Shown: in pieces, positions 9,377 to 20,995 of the stretch
Layout: each line of letters begins with the position of its first letter
Numbering within the stretch: position 1 is the first letter of the stretch
NCBI RefSeq assembly: GCF_907165205.1
Contig: NC_058190.1
Span: 5,340,001 to 5,404,000, forward strand
Source of the DNA: Coccinella septempunctata
Lineage: Eukaryota > Arthropoda > Insecta > Coleoptera > Coccinellidae
Length of the DNA stretch: 64,000 bases
Reading direction: 5' to 3'
Position numbers and translations under genes: made by a program
The notes under the pieces: generated by a model
Told to the model about the DNA's origin: nothing
Seen by the model: only the letters and a program-made list of their open reading frames with translations
The model's database searches: none

Positions 9377-10942
9377 TCAGGCCCTTTTTGAGGTGACTGA
9401 CTTAGCTTCAATGGGCTTAGAAGTGGGCCTTGATGAGGAGGCTTGAGGCGTTCTGGCTGAGGAGACCATGGTGATGTGGTCATGGAGTGAGGAGTGATGC
9501 CGGCCCGAGCATAACCGGCATGTCTGATGAGACCTACATGAGCGGACATTGTGACGGCCTAGACAATTGTAGCACAGCTGTCTTCGGTGGACCACTTCGT
9601 TTCTTTCCGATGGGTGACGGCTGTGGTAGCGAGGACATGTGGCAATGAAGTGTTCATCACCGCAGTCGTCACAATTATAGGAGGGCAAACCATTGGAGCG
9701 AACTGGTCGCTGAGGAGACTTTGCGGCGCTTTTCGCCACAACACGGGGAGGCACAACACTTGAGACGGGCTTTGAGCAGACTTTCGACGAGGAGGCTTTG
9801 GATGAGGTGGCAGTGGAGGCGGCAGCGTGCGAATACGACGTTTTAGGTCTTGTGGCGGGCGTTTTTGAGGAGTCTTCAGGTTCCTCCAGCCACTCCAAAG
9901 AGCGGGTATGGGCCTGGAGGAAGTCCATGAGTTTCGTGAGAGGTAGCGATTCGGTGGAAGATCCCAATTGGGACTCCCATTTTTCGCGAGTTGAGCGGTC
10001 GAGATGTTTGGTAATCACGTAGACCAGGAGAAAGTCGCATGAGTCTAGTGACTGTCCGAGGGCGGTCAAACCTTGCAGAGCCTCTACAAGGTTGGTGAGG
10101 AGTGTCTTGTAGTAGAGACGAGGATTTTTTTGAGGAGAACATTGAGGCGTTGAGAAGATCTTGTCGCAAAGAGCTGCCAAGAGAAGACGTTTGTTCTCAT
10201 ATTGAGAGAGGAGGCTGTCCCAAGCTATGGGAAACGAGGTGCCAGTGAGAGCTAAGCCAGAGATGAGGTTAAGAGGTGTGGACTGAAGAGATGATCGTAG
10301 ATAATGGAGGCGCTCGACATCTGAGATTGAGGAGTTCTGGATTACGAGGGACTGGAAGAGGTCCTTGAATCCTGGCCAACTAGAGTAGTCGCCTGGGAAG
10401 ACCGGAAGAGGAATATCTGGGAGGCGTGGCTGAGCGGACGTCGACGAAGCAGTCGGTTGGTGGGGCTCGAGTGCTTCCTTGAGATGACGGATGCGAGATG
10501 ACGATGAGGCGTACAGAAACTCTTCTTCCACGAACATGTCGTTCGAGAAGTAGGGATGCTCGAGTTGAGATTCAGGCCACGCGTTCTCAAAGTGTGTGTG
10601 GGTTTTTAAGAAACCCTTGTGTTGCTCGTCGAGGCGTTCTTGGAGGCTGTCGAGTTTCGAGGTGGTCCATTCACTGGGCTCGTCAACGAGTCCAGCCGAG
10701 ATGTCCTTCATAATTTTGAGGCGGTTGAGCTGAGTAGACATCTTTATCATCAAACCCGGCGTTACGAGGCGTGACCTTGAGCGGGTCCTTGGTCCCTCCT
10801 TTGGGGGGTCGATTGAGGAGGCCTCATCTTGAGGAGGCATGAGGTGGTCAGACGTCGATTCTTTTCGCTGATCAGAGGCGGTCGATTCTTTGAGGGGTTC
10901 TGTGAGCTGGTCTTTGAGAAGTTCTTTTTTAGAGGAGGCCAT
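9377..10942 (-). CDS. gag: BEL/Pao Gag
   Basis: 521 codons, open throughout. N-terminal 60 residues are charged and disordered; about residues 165-300 match the DUF1759 capsid-like domain of BEL/Pao Gag (IPLPVFPGDYSSWPGFKDLF ... VERLHYLRSSL). Near residues 420-480 are zinc-knuckle-like clusters CDDCGDEHFIATC, CYNCLGRHNVRSC and CRLCSGRHHSSLH. It would form the particle and bind element RNA. The start is the first ATG after the leader, 66 bp downstream of the primer-binding site. The frame closes just before the protease. Confidence 0.85.
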   Translation of the reverse strand: MASSKKELLKDQLTEPLKESTASDQRKESTSDHLMPPQDEASSIDPPKEGPRTRSRSRLVTPGLMIKMSTQLNRLKIMKDISAGLVDEPSEWTTSKLDSLQERLDEQHKGFLKTHTHFENAWPESQLEHPYFSNDMFVEEEFLYASSSSRIRHLKEALEPHQPTASSTSAQPRLPDIPLPVFPGDYSSWPGFKDLFQSLVIQNSSISDVERLHYLRSSLQSTPLNLISGLALTGTSFPIAWDSLLSQYENKRLLLAALCDKIFSTPQCSPQKNPRLYYKTLLTNLVEALQGLTALGQSLDSCDFLLVYVITKHLDRSTREKWESQLGSSTESLPLTKLMDFLQAHTRSLEWLEEPEDSSKTPATRPKTSYSHAAASTATSSKASSSKVCSKPVSSVVPPRVVAKSAAKSPQRPVRSNGLPSYNCDDCGDEHFIATCPRYHSRHPSERNEVVHRRQLCYNCLGRHNVRSCRSHQTCRLCSGRHHSSLHDHITMVSSARTPQASSSRPTSKPIEAKSVTSKRA

Positions 10943-11007
10943 TATTCGTGCTTATGAGAAGAACAGAGAAATATGATTAGTGAAGATGATGAAATTCCAA
11001 CTCAATT

Positions 11008-11025
11008 ATCCGGCCCGAAGGACCA
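11008..11025 (-). promoter_or_regulatory. tRNA primer-binding site of the BEL/Pao element
   Basis: Minus-strand TGGTCCTTCGGGCCGGAT, starting with the TGG complementary to tRNA CCA ends, lies between the presumed LTR end and gag, where reverse transcription would be primed. Confidence 0.6.
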
Positions 11026-11452
11026 AATTTTCAAAATCGAGGGTGTTATGATTTTGTAACTAAAGAGTAGTGGACTGTATGTAAAGATAATTGAGTTGGA
11101 GATGGTATAAAAACACTTATTTGAGTATCGTTCACAATCATAAAATGAATATGTCACCTGCATGAAGCTAATACAGTAAAGGCAACTAATATTAACCACA
11201 TCTATAAACTCAGAGAGACATTATTCAACTAAAAACAAGAGATGGTCCAGAGCAGTTCAAAAGAGAAGTCACTTGATGTCAGACTTAGACGTTGAGGAGT
11301 TCAATAAATCCAATACGAACACAACGGTTACACAGTGATAGAGCAATCAATCGAAAATTGATGGCGAGAGCCTCTTTATTCTATCAGAAAACGCGAAGAT
11401 TAGAATACTGAATATTAAAGAGAAGACGCGAGAGTACAGAGAAATAGGCCAG
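11026..11452 (-). other. Probable BEL/Pao 5' LTR and leader, truncated
   Basis: The minus-strand sequence ends ...AAATCATAACA at about 11044, a possible LTR terminus, about 18 bp from the primer-binding site. It holds an AATAAA signal near 11373. The outer end at 11452 abuts Helitron copy D and no partner LTR exists in this window, so the boundaries are tentative. Confidence 0.4.
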
Positions 11453-11790
11453 AGGTATAAGTGTTTTAATAAATTGCGAACATGAGGATTGTACTCCTCA
11501 ACCGCAAGTAGACTGTTCAGAAAACGTCCCGTAAAACGGTTATGAGAGTATTGTAAAGATGAGTTTTTTCCTTTCCACCAGGTCCACCCATGTAAAATAG
11601 ATGCTCTTTGGAATTGTCGTCTATTATTTATTTGTTACCTTCAATTACTAAATCATCGTAAATATTCGAAGGTTTAGAATTTTTCAATTTTCTCGAGCAA
11701 GCTTTCAACATTCGTAAAAATATCTTTTTCTGATCCTCTTTCAATGACGATGTCGAATAATGACCACTTCTTCTTGGGCTTCAAGATGAG
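11453..11790 (-). pseudogene. Helitron helicase segment, tandem copy D (beyond BEL insertion)
   Basis: Closely matches 7560-7880 and includes the CAACCGCAAGTAGACT anchor (about 11501), the glycine-rich Walker A region and the CTTTTTCTGATCC stretch. After about 11765 similarity to the helicase stops. Confidence 0.7.
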
Positions 11791-14058
11791 GTATCGTGAA
11801 CTTTCTGTTTTAATTTGCAAGTGTGAATGATAATCAAGAAGAGGATTTGTGGATATTAATTATGTTTTAATGAAATTTTTTGTAGAATGAGAGAAAGTTT
11901 TATATAAAAAATTATATTTGATGAAATGATTTTTTTGTGATTGCTGAACTAAAGATTCAAATAAAATTCCTTCACTCCAAACTCTGTGTGAAGAAATATC
12001 GGAACTTGTATTGCATTGGTTAATATGATGTTACCAATGTAAACTCACTCCAAGTCTTTTTACTAAAACGACACATGTTCCCCTATACTCCCTCATTAGG
12101 TGTCGCAAAGGACAACTCCATATTAGCGCCACTCTGTATCCACTAAACATTTCATCGCAGATATAACAGGCTGAGGATTGGAATATCAGCTGCTCTGAGG
12201 CAAGCCCCAAACCCACGCACTCGTGAATCGTCCATATCTGACAACGAATTAAAGCCTAAAATGTCATCTATCTCATCCAACTTATCGAAGGATGCATCAA
12301 TGGTAGTTATTCGGCGCACAGACCAGGCAACCGCTTTCTTTAACTCAGCTGTAAAAATGTCAACCTCGCTGACACCTTGAGATAACGCATGAGAAGACTC
12401 CTTAATGGGAGTGAAGTCTACTAACCCCAAACCTAGAGGGTACATTGATGAAATTGAGGAAGCGTGCTCCAGTAATGGATCGACCACTTCAGCGAGATCG
12501 TGTTCTGACAACTCGTACACATCAACTGATCATCTGCGACCTCTTCCAACACTTCTTCCTCGTAAAGCGGCTCGTAAAGTCGAGCAACCTAGTTGACAAC
12601 TTGGTTGTCAACACGGCGTGTGAAAGTTTCAATACTAAATCAACACAAGCGAATACGGAAAGATGCGCAGTAGACGAATGAGCGAAACGTGTCAGGCTAG
12701 TAGCGTAGAAATTTGCTCGGTATGGCGTCTGTATCTGTTTCATTCGCACTCGTTTAAATGACGCATCATCGTCTCACTGCGTGGCGTCACTATCTGTCTC
12801 TCTCGCTCTTAGCAAACATGTCCACTATCCATCTCTCTCATCATTTTACCGTAAAATTAAGAACCTACCAAGAACTTGTGCGAATAAAAAACATTTTGAC
12901 TGAGTAGAAAGGGTTAGCAAAAATCGGGTTACTTGAGGTTTTTAATTTTTTCTTCTCTTTTTTTTTAGTATGAAACTAACAAGTATTGTACCATTTTACA
13001 ATCCTGATTAAATGCGCTAACTTTCAATGGCATTTGCCAAGGCACTCTAGTACATTTTTTTTAAAGGAGGGCCTATCAAAGTCGACAAATTTTGAAAATT
13101 TTAAATTCAGTTTAACAAATAGTATTCTGAGAAACTTGGGGCAATTGTGTCATTACTTTTGACTGTTGTAACGTGACAATTGCCCTGAAGGGCGTTCGAG
13201 CATGAAACTCTACTTCTAATTTCTCAAGGGGGGCTTGATTACCCCAGCAACAAAATTCCCAGTCAGGTTTTTCACAATATATTATTTAAAATAATTACAA
13301 TGTACAATCTGAAAACCACTCGTAATGACAGGAATTTAAAGTTTACAGTCTCTCAAAATTTCACAACTTAGATCTACTTAGCTTAAGTGAGTTCAAGCAA
13401 CAGATCTGTCCCTGTTGGACGTGGGTTTCCTGTAGTATTCGATAATGTGCAGCCTAGAGTTGAATTTCAGCCCAAGGTTGATGATTCTGCTTTAAACCAA
13501 AATCGTACTTTCACAGTCAGACACCTGTATTTCAGTCCAAATTCTATTAAGCCTCAAGCTCCGTTCAAATGCTGTGCTTCAAGCCAAAGTTGCATTCCAA
13601 ATTCTTGTCAAACACATAAGCACCCAGCTCCGGTACAGAAATTGGAGCTCCAGTCCAAAAATTTGAGCTCCGGACCAAAAAGCGAGACAATATTGTTAAC
13701 CTCGCCAACTTAAAATTCATTAATTTCAGAATAATCAATCGATGAGTTCCGATACGATATTTCGACAGATAACCTTCTTCCTTGAGGGAAAAAGCGGAAA
13801 AAGAAAGAACCTTCGAGAGATTTTCAATGCGCAGACAAATGAAAGATCACAGAGGCGCGAGACACAGAGTTAATGTGTGTCAACGTAAAGATGTAGTTCG
13901 CGAAAATCAGCGGCGTTGCAACAATAAGATGTTAAGCATGGGCGTGCAAGTCGTTGCACTGTGATTCTTGAAATGTTATTTAGGGTTACGGTTCCAAAGC
14001 TCAAATGAATAAAAATTAACCAAAATAACCGAAAAATGGTTACACTTTGACCAAATTT
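11791..14058. other. Long unassigned region
   Basis: No family recognised. It holds a 122-codon minus ORF at 12152-12520 and a 108-codon plus ORF at 13387-13713; neither carries a motif I can name. The latter is made of imperfectly repeated phrases (CCAAATTC, AGCTCC and the like) and is probably non-coding. A short hairpin (GGCAATTG ... CAATTGCC) lies at about 13139-13186. Confidence 0.4.
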
Positions 14059-14256
14059 CTAGTTTTTTTTTGAATGCCCATAATTTTCAAACTGCATGGG
14101 ATAGATTTTTTTCTGATTTTTCTTATGATGGTTACAATCAATCCTGCCACCCCATTTTGGCTTGACATTGAGTTCTGGAACATCCTGTATATATTCTTTT
14201 GATACTTCTGCATAAAGTTGAAACATATTCGTGGGATCTGAGATCTTATTCGTCAT
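14059..14256 (-). other. Short unrecognised ORF
   Basis: 65 codons with YIQDVPELNVKPKWGGRIDC, followed by a lysine-rich tail. The text looks protein-like (proline, glycine and tryptophan spacing) and lies on the same strand as the transposase-like relic at 14500, but I cannot name it. Confidence 0.25.
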
Positions 14257-14499
14257 TCACGAACGGGTTCAATAAAAGAAGAGAAAAATGATGAAACCAT
14301 TATTCAGCTTCAAAATTCATAACTTGTACTATTAGATCTTCACTTTGAACGAAGTTGCCTTTATTTCTATCAGTGAAACATTCATCAGCGTGATGTTTTC
14401 TGATAACTTGAAATGAGAACAGCATTAATTAATAGTTATGAATGAATCAGGGAGCTCTGTCTCCGCTGTACATATGACAAAACACTTTTGGAGATATTC

Positions 14500-15010
14500 T
14501 TAGAGGGTGTATCTATTGCAAGATTTGCTTATTGCATGTAAATTAGCATAACGGAAGTCGGTCACGACTGCCCCAAATACAGGCCACCTATTATCTTCCT
14601 CACAATATACTCTAAAATCATTGAAGATTTTGAAAATTGTTTTCGCGAAATGATCCAAGGGTATCATTTCGAAAACGGAAAATATTCTTCGTGTTTTCGT
14701 CAAGTTTATAACCGCCGAATAAAAAAATACTCTCTTCATTTTTCCAAGAAATTTGGGCTTTCTATCAACGCTGTCTGTTGCGACCAAATAAAAAATTGTT
14801 CATTTTTGGACACGCTTTCAATAACGTCAATTTGTTATATACGTTAATAACGCGTGTATGGCATCAGCTTTGCTTTTTCTTCTCATCGCATCCGTAAGGC
14901 ATCTATCATCTATCATTCTGGGAACTTGTAGGTAACGAGCCAGATCTATTTGGAGTTTCTTCAGATAATTGGTAGATAGATCTTGGGATATTAAAACTAT
15001 CTGATGTAAT
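14500..15010 (-). pseudogene. Transposase-like relic downstream of the 550-bp array
   Basis: A 95-codon ORF (14500-14787) reads VATDSVDRKPKFLG ... VFFYSAVI ... VFEMIPLDHFAKTIFKIF ... PVFGAVVTDFRYANLHAISKS. Its layout (an aspartate-bearing strand, a helix, then VVTDFRYA) resembles RNase H-like catalytic cores of uncharacterised insect transposases. In other frames upstream, 14850-15010 encodes YLQVPRMIDDRCLTDAMRR-like text. Multiple frame breaks make it a pseudogene. I cannot assign a superfamily. Confidence 0.4.
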
Positions 15011-15438
15011 ATTTTGTTTGTTCATTTCATTATCCTCTGAGGAATGCTATTCAATATCAAGTGATATGGAAATGAGGTCAAAATTTTCTTCCGAATGTGA
15101 TATGTTTTCATATTCTAATGGACTATTATTTGCCTTGATTTGTTTCCGAATTCCTTTCCATGCAAACTCCCTTATTTGGGAAAAACGATTCAAACTAAGG
15201 GATCTACTATTTTTTTTTCTGACTCGATTCCTGGCGTTGAACAGATATAAGTTTTTTTTACATTGCAGTGTTCACTAAATGGTGAAAAACTTCGTTTATT
15301 TGGACGCGCTTTCATACCTGCGATATGTTTTCTATAATAATAGTATACATATTTGTTTTTTCCCACATATTTTTCTATTGCCCAATCCGAGTCCTTGACA
15401 TATTTTTCGAAAATCACTAGATTCACATCTATATGATC

Positions 15439-15978
15439 TCAACGCTTCATAAGAAATGTTACTTTCCACAATTGTTTCAATAAAGTGTAATTTTTTGTTT
15501 TTCGAATTACCTGCTCTTCTTTTTTATAATGAAAAATATTAAAACTATGTGATGTAATATTTTGTTTGTTCATTTCATTATTCTCTAAGGAATGCTTTTC
15601 AATTTCAAGTGATATGGAAATGGGGTCAAAATTTTCTTCCGAATGTGATATGTTTTCATATTCTAATAGACTATTATTTGCCTTGATTTGTTTCCGAATT
15701 CCTTTCCATGCAAACTCCCTCACTTATTTGGGAAAAACGATTCAAACTAAGGGAACAACTATTTTTTTTTCTGACTCGATTCCTGGCGTTGAACAGATAT
15801 AATTTTTTTTTACATTGCAGTGTTCACTAAATGGTGAAGAACTTCGTTTATTTTGACGCGCTTTCATACCTGCGATATGTTTTCTATAATAATAGTATAC
15901 ATATTTGTTTTTTCCCACATATTTTTCTATTGCCCAATCCGAGTCCTTGACATATTTTTCGAAAATCACTAGATTCAC
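15439..15978 (-). pseudogene. Representative array unit (85-95 plus 78 codons)
   Basis: This unit has the longest first block (94 codons, 15439-15723), because a TGA found in other units reads TGG here. The second block (15742-15978) has aromatic and basic text (YVYYYYRKHIAGMKARQNKR) with spaced C/H residues (EHCN...YIC), vaguely like the FLYWCH or WRKY-GCM-type zinc domains of transposases. The two blocks are joined out of frame or across a putative intron. Function unknown. Confidence 0.35.
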
Positions 15979-17518
15979 ATCTATATGATCTCAACGCTTC
16001 ATAAGAAATGTTACTTTTCACAATTGTTTCAATAAAGTGTAATTTTTTGTTTTTCGAATTACCTGCTCTTCTTTTTTATAATGAAAAATATTAAAACTAT
16101 CTGATGTGATATTTTGTTTGTTCATTTCATTATCCTCTAAGGAATGCTTTTCAATTTCAAGTGATATGGAAATGGGGTAAAAATTTTCTTCCGAATGTGA
16201 TATGTTTTCAAATTCTAATAGACTATTATTTGCCTTGATTTGTTTCCGAATTCCTTTCCATGCAAACTCCCTCACTTATTTGGGAAAAACGATTCAAACT
16301 AAGGGAACAACTATTTTTTTTTCTGACTCGATTCCTGGCGTTGGACAGATATAAGTTTTTTTTACATTGCAGTGTTCACTAAATGGTGAAGAACTTCGTT
16401 TATTTTGACGCGCTTTCATACCTGCGATATGTTTTCTATAATAATAGTATACATATTTGTTTTTCCCACATATTTTTCTATTGCCCAATCCGAGTCCTTG
16501 ACATATTTTTCGAAAATCACTAGATTCACATCTATATGATCTCAACGCTTCATAAGAAATGTTACTTTTCACAATTGTTTCAATAAAGTGTAATTTTTGT
16601 CTTTCGAATTACCTGCTCTTCTTTTTTATAATGAAAAATATTAAAACTATCTGATGTAATATTTTGTTTGTTCATTTCATTATCCTCTAAGGAATGCTTT
16701 TCAATTTCAAGTGATATGGAAATGGGGTCAAAATTTTCTTCCGAATGTGATATGTTTTCATATTCTAATGGACTATTATTTGCCTTGATTTGTTTCCGAA
16801 TTCCTTTCCATGCAAACTCCCTCACTTATTTGGGAAAAACGATTCAAACTAAGGGAACAACTATTTTTTTTCTGACTCGATTCCTGGCGTTGAACAGATA
16901 TAAGTTTTTTTTACATTGCAGTGTTCACTAAATGGTAAAAAACTTCGTTTATTTTGACGCGCTTTCATACCTGCGATATGTTTTCTATAATAATAGTATA
17001 CATATTTGTTTTTCCCCACATATTTTTCTATAAATATGCCGAATCCGAGCCCTTGACATATTTTTCGAAAATCACTAGATTCACATCTATATGATCTCAA
17101 CGCTTCATAAGAAATGTTACTTTTCACAATTGTTTCAATAAAGTGTAATTTTTTGTTTCTCGAATTACCTGCTCTTCTTTTTTATAATGAAAAATATTAA
17201 AACTATCTGATGTTATATTTTGTTTGTTCATTTCATTATTCTCTAAGAAATGCTTTTCAATTTCAAGTGATATGGAAATGGGGTCAAAATTTTCTTCCGA
17301 ATGTGATATGTTTTCATATTCTAATGGACTATTATTTGCCTTGATTTGTTTCCGAATTCCTTTCCATGCAAACTCCCTCACTTATTTGGGAAAAACGATT
17401 CAAACTAAGGGAACAACTATTTTTTTTTCTGACTCGATTCCTGGCGTTGAACAGATATAAGTTTTTTTTACATTGCAGTGTTCTTTAAATGGTGAATAAC
17501 TCCGTTTATTTTGACGCG

Positions 17519-17774
17519 AGTTAAGTTTTGTGGGAGAGACTGTAATTAGAAAAAATTATTTTATTTCAAATATTACAATGTATGATAATTGTGACGAATG
17601 ATTCGTACAATAAATCGCGAAGACTAAGTCAAGACTGCTCAATTAGTGGCCCTGAATCTTATTTATAATGACAATGAAAAATAATTCGATAACGGAAAGA
17701 TTCCATGGACGGATGCTCCGTAGGTGCTTGGTCAGCATCCTTGCCACGTGCTGGAATATGTGGGATATGTAACT
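17519..17774. mobile_element. Solo LTR, AGTTA...TAACT type, inside the array
   Basis: A 256-bp insertion interrupts one unit between GACGCG and CTTTC. It starts AGTTAAG and ends ATGTAACT, with CGCG on both sides (17515-17518 and 17775-17778), a 4-bp TSD of the YRYR type favoured by gypsy/errantivirus integrases, whose LTRs often begin AGTTA and end TAACT. No internal genes, so it is a solo LTR left by recombination. It contains an AATAAA signal at about 17610. Confidence 0.7.
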
Positions 17775-19256
17775 CGCGCTTTCATAACTGCGATATGTTT
17801 TCTATAATAATAGTATACATATTTGTTTTTCCCCACATATTTTTCTATAAATATGCCGAATCCGAGCCCTTGACATATTTTTCGAAAATCACTAGATTCA
17901 CATCTATATGATCTCAACGCTTCATAAGAAATGTTACTTTTCACAATTGTTTCAATAAAGTGTAATTTTTTGTTTTTCGAATTACCTGCTCTTCTTTTTT
18001 ATAATGAAAAATATTAAAACTATCTGATGTAATATTTTGTTTGTTCATTTCATTATCCTCTAAGGAATGCTTTTCAATTTCAAGTGATATGGAAATGGGG
18101 TCAAAATTTTCTTCCGAATGTGATATGTTTTCATATTCTAATGGACTATTATTTGCCTTGATTTGTTTCCGAATTCCTTTCCATGCAAACTCCCTCACTT
18201 ATTTGGGAAAAACGATTCGAACTTAGGGAACAACTATTTTTTTTTCTGACTCGATTCCTGGCCTTGAACAGATATAAGTTTTTTTCATATTTCAGTGTTC
18301 ACTAAATGGTGAAGAACTTCGTTTATTTTGACGCGCTTTCATACCTGCGATATATTTTTTATAATAGTAGTATACATATCTGTTTTTTTCCACATATTCT
18401 TCTATTGCCCAATCCGAGTCCTTGACATATTTTTTTCGAAAATCACTAGATTCACATCTATATGATCTCAACGCTTCATGAGAAATGTTACTTTTCACAA
18501 TTGTTTCAATAAAGTGTAATTTTTTGTTTTTCGAATTACCTGCTCTTCTTTTTCATAATGAAAAATATTGAAACTATCTGATGTAATATTTTGTTTGTTC
18601 ATTTCATTATCCTCTAAGGAACGCTTTTCAATTTCAAGTGATATGGAAATGGGCTCAAAATTTTCTTCCGAATGTGATATGTTTTCATATTCTAATGGAC
18701 TATTATTTGCCTTGATTTGTTTCCGAATTCCTTTCCATGCAAACTCCCTCACTTATTTGGGAAAAACGATTCAAACTAAGGGAACAACTATTTTTTTTTC
18801 TGACTCGATTCCTGGCGTTGAACAGATATAAGTTTTTTTTACATTGCAGTGTTCACTAAATGGTGAAGAATTTCGTTTATTTTGACGCGCTTTCATACCT
18901 GCGATATGTTTTCTATAATAATAGTATACATATCTGTTTTTTTCCACATATTTTTCTATTGCCCAATCCGAGTCCTTGACATATTTTTCGAAAATCACTA
19001 GATTCACATCTATATGATCTCAACGCTTCATAAGAAATGTTACTTTTCACAATTGTTTCAATAAATTGTAATTTTTTGTTTTTCGAATTGCCTGCTCTTC
19101 TTTTTTATGATGAAAAATATTTTTTGAAGTTTCCTTATTCCTTTGAATTAATCTATAAATTACACTAGGTTATTTCAAGGATTTAATTTTACAAAATGAA
19201 CTTATTCCGTGAAGAATTGGATCTTTGGGTATGAATGTATGTTATAAAAATTATAA

Positions 19257-19640
19257 TCAATCAGAAATGGAACTAAAGGTTGACTTAGCTGAATTCAGTC
19301 GAAATAGTCGAAGTAGATGAAAGATGGAATATGATCTGCCACAAAACACAAATATGGCTGCTGCCATTGTGTGGCTAAGTTGCCGTGCAGCTACTTCTTG
19401 AATATATTCTCCGTGATCTATTTGCATTTTTATCAAATCTATTATATCGTCTGCATCTCTGTCCTTGTATGCAATCGCTTCGGATTTAATTTTCCTCACA
19501 GTTGCATCCGATTTAATAGACTGTAAGTTCCATAATTGTTTTAGAGTTTTTTTATTTCGAAATAGTTTTCCTCTTATATTTAGAAGGTTTTTTAAATAAA
19601 AGTGTCTTTTGCAATATCCCTTTCTACTCCTCTGACACAC
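19257..19640 (-). pseudogene. P-element-like transposase fragment
   Basis: 127 codons; the diagnostic part is EVAARQLSHTMAAAIFVFCG, matching the (K)LAAQ-LSHTVAAAI block of P-element/THAP9-type transposases. The remaining residues are degenerate. Nearly the same sequence recurs at 21480-21660 next to a piggyBac fragment. Confidence 0.55.
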
Positions 19641-19849
19641 AAAGTTATTGGCTGAGGATGACAGAAATTCAACGAAGAAGAGATGGCATCTACTTTATAA
19701 TTGCCTATGCGGATAATGAATTTTTTGCAACCATAATTGTTGCAACTAAGCTACATAATTATTGATATAATGGTTTATACAGTTTTTCAAATAATAGAGA
19801 TAAGCAAATTTATCCATCTCATTATTTTTCAAATCTGTTATCCATCCTG

Positions 19850-20180
19850 TTCATTGGAGTTTGATAGATAATGAAAAAGATGAAATTTTCGTGTCTGCTC
19901 CAAATTCTTTATTTAAAATTGCTGCATATGTTTCGGCCCTCACAAAATTAGGGCCATCTTCAGGCATCTGCAGACAAATACAAAGATGTATGAAAACAGT
20001 AATCAAATAAAAGACAGCAACAGAAAAGTACATGGAAAGATAAAACAATAGTACAAAGACAAAACAGTAAGTCAACATATTATATTGAGAGTCGAATTGT
20101 AAAAAGAAATTTAAGGAAAATAACTTACATGTTTAGAATTATAACCGAAATTATCTGTCATTATCTTTGAACATAGTTTT
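19850..20180 (-). mobile_element. Penelope-like terminal fragment with hammerhead-like core
   Basis: Minus-strand CTGAAGA at about 19957-19963, then a perfect GGCCCT...AGGGCC stem with a 9-nt loop, then GAAAC (about 19930-19934), reproduce the core of the hammerhead ribozymes found in Penelope-like element ends. One unpaired base separates CTGAAGA from the stem. The remaining ~200 bp is AT-rich without coding sequence. Confidence 0.45.
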
Positions 20181-20189
20181 TGGTAAAAT

Positions 20190-20615
20190 ATAAACATTCT
20201 GGGAATTTGTAAGTAACGAGCTAGATCTATTAGGAGTTTCTTCAGATAGTTGGTAGATAGATCTTGGGATATTAAAACTATCTGATGTAATATTTTGTTT
20301 GTTCATTTCATTATCCTCTAAGGAATGCTTTTCAATTTCAAGTGATATGGAAATGGGGTCAAAATTTTCTTACGAATGCGATATGTTTTCATATTCTAAT
20401 GAACTATTATTTGTCTTGACTTGTTTCCGAATTCCTTTCCATGCAAACTCCCTCACTTATTTGGGAAAGACGATTCAAACTGAGGAACAACTATTTTTTT
20501 TTCTGACTCGATTCCTGGCGTTGAACAGATATAAGTTTTTTTTACATTACAGTGTTCACTAAATGGTGAAGAACTTCGTTTATTTTGACGCGCTTTCATA
20601 CCTGCGATATATTTT
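20190..20615 (-). repeat. Additional copy of the 550-bp array unit
   Basis: Resumes the array text, beginning with the CTGGGAA(T/C)TTGTAAGTAACGAG segment that otherwise occurs only at 14915-15000. It therefore duplicates the array's downstream edge. The right end is interrupted by a Penelope fragment. Confidence 0.7.
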
Positions 20616-20625
20616 CTATAATAAT

Positions 20626-20995
20626 GAAAGAATAACAGTATTTGATATTCAGAGTTTAATATTATTCAAAATATAATAGTAATTGGCGACGTTTCGGGCA
20701 GTACCCTTTTTCTAGCCTGTAAAAAACAATATACACAATGTAAAAAACAACAAGAACAAACAAACAATTTATAAGTATTATAAAATTCTAAACACTTTGT
20801 TGGATAGAGATCTAATTCTTTCATTACCTTCGAAATAATTTATTTTACGTTATTTCCCAACTTATTTGTTGGATATCATTGGGGTTATGATTGTAAATGA
20901 TTCTGGAGTTGTCACGTCAATAATGATTTGTTCTTCTTGTTTGTTTTCGTTAGTCGGCTTATTTGAGACTGTTCAAAATAGTGGAGTAGTGTATA
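20626..20995 (-). mobile_element. Penelope-like fragment with 10-bp TSD
   Basis: A 370-bp insertion in an array unit, flanked by CTATAATAAT at 20616-20625 and 20996-21005. Near its left end it carries GCGACGTTTCGGGCAGTACCC, whose complement (GGGTACTGCCCGAAACGTCG) is the characteristic terminal signature of Penelope-type elements. No ORF of note. Confidence 0.6.

Larger units (their letters stand above)
8657..11452 (-). mobile_element. Truncated BEL/Pao LTR retrotransposon (5' leader, gag, protease)
   Basis: Minus-strand order: probable LTR/leader (11026-11452), primer-binding site (11008-11025), gag (9377-10942), aspartic protease (about 8760-9370), then an abrupt end at 8657 before the reverse transcriptase. 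It separates Helitron copies C/D (8656 | 11453). The missing RT, RNase H and integrase make it non-autonomous. A close copy occupies 62880-64000. Confidence 0.8.
14990..19115 (-). repeat. Tandem array of ~550-bp coding-like units
   Basis: The phrase ATTTTGTTTGTTCATTTC starts at about 15010, 15559, 16111, 16661, 17217, 18033 and 18588, giving periods of 549, 552, 550, 556, 816 (an LTR is inserted) and 555 bp. Each unit on the minus strand encodes two overlapping-frame segments: a REFAWKGIRKQIKANN ... NKQNITSDSFNIFHYKKEEQVIRKT block of about 85 codons, and a DSDWAIEKYVGKNKYVYYYYRK ... KRSSSPFSEHCNVKKTYICSTPG block of about 78 codons. Units are nearly identical apart from point changes and a few small indels. 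Each has an AG|GTAATT donor-like site. Confidence 0.8.

Noticed and set aside
12152..12520. 122-codon minus-strand ORF as a named gene
   Set aside because: Looks protein-like but matches nothing I recognise; left inside the unassigned region.
13387..13713. 108-codon plus-strand ORF as a gene
   Set aside because: Composed of repeated phrases, no domain, no splice or neighbour support.
11791..14058. Host gene exons
   Set aside because: No conserved domain or consistent splice-bounded open frames.
14990..19115. CRISPR array or simple satellite
   Set aside because: Units are 550 bp with coding-like text and no spacer/repeat alternation; the host is eukaryotic.
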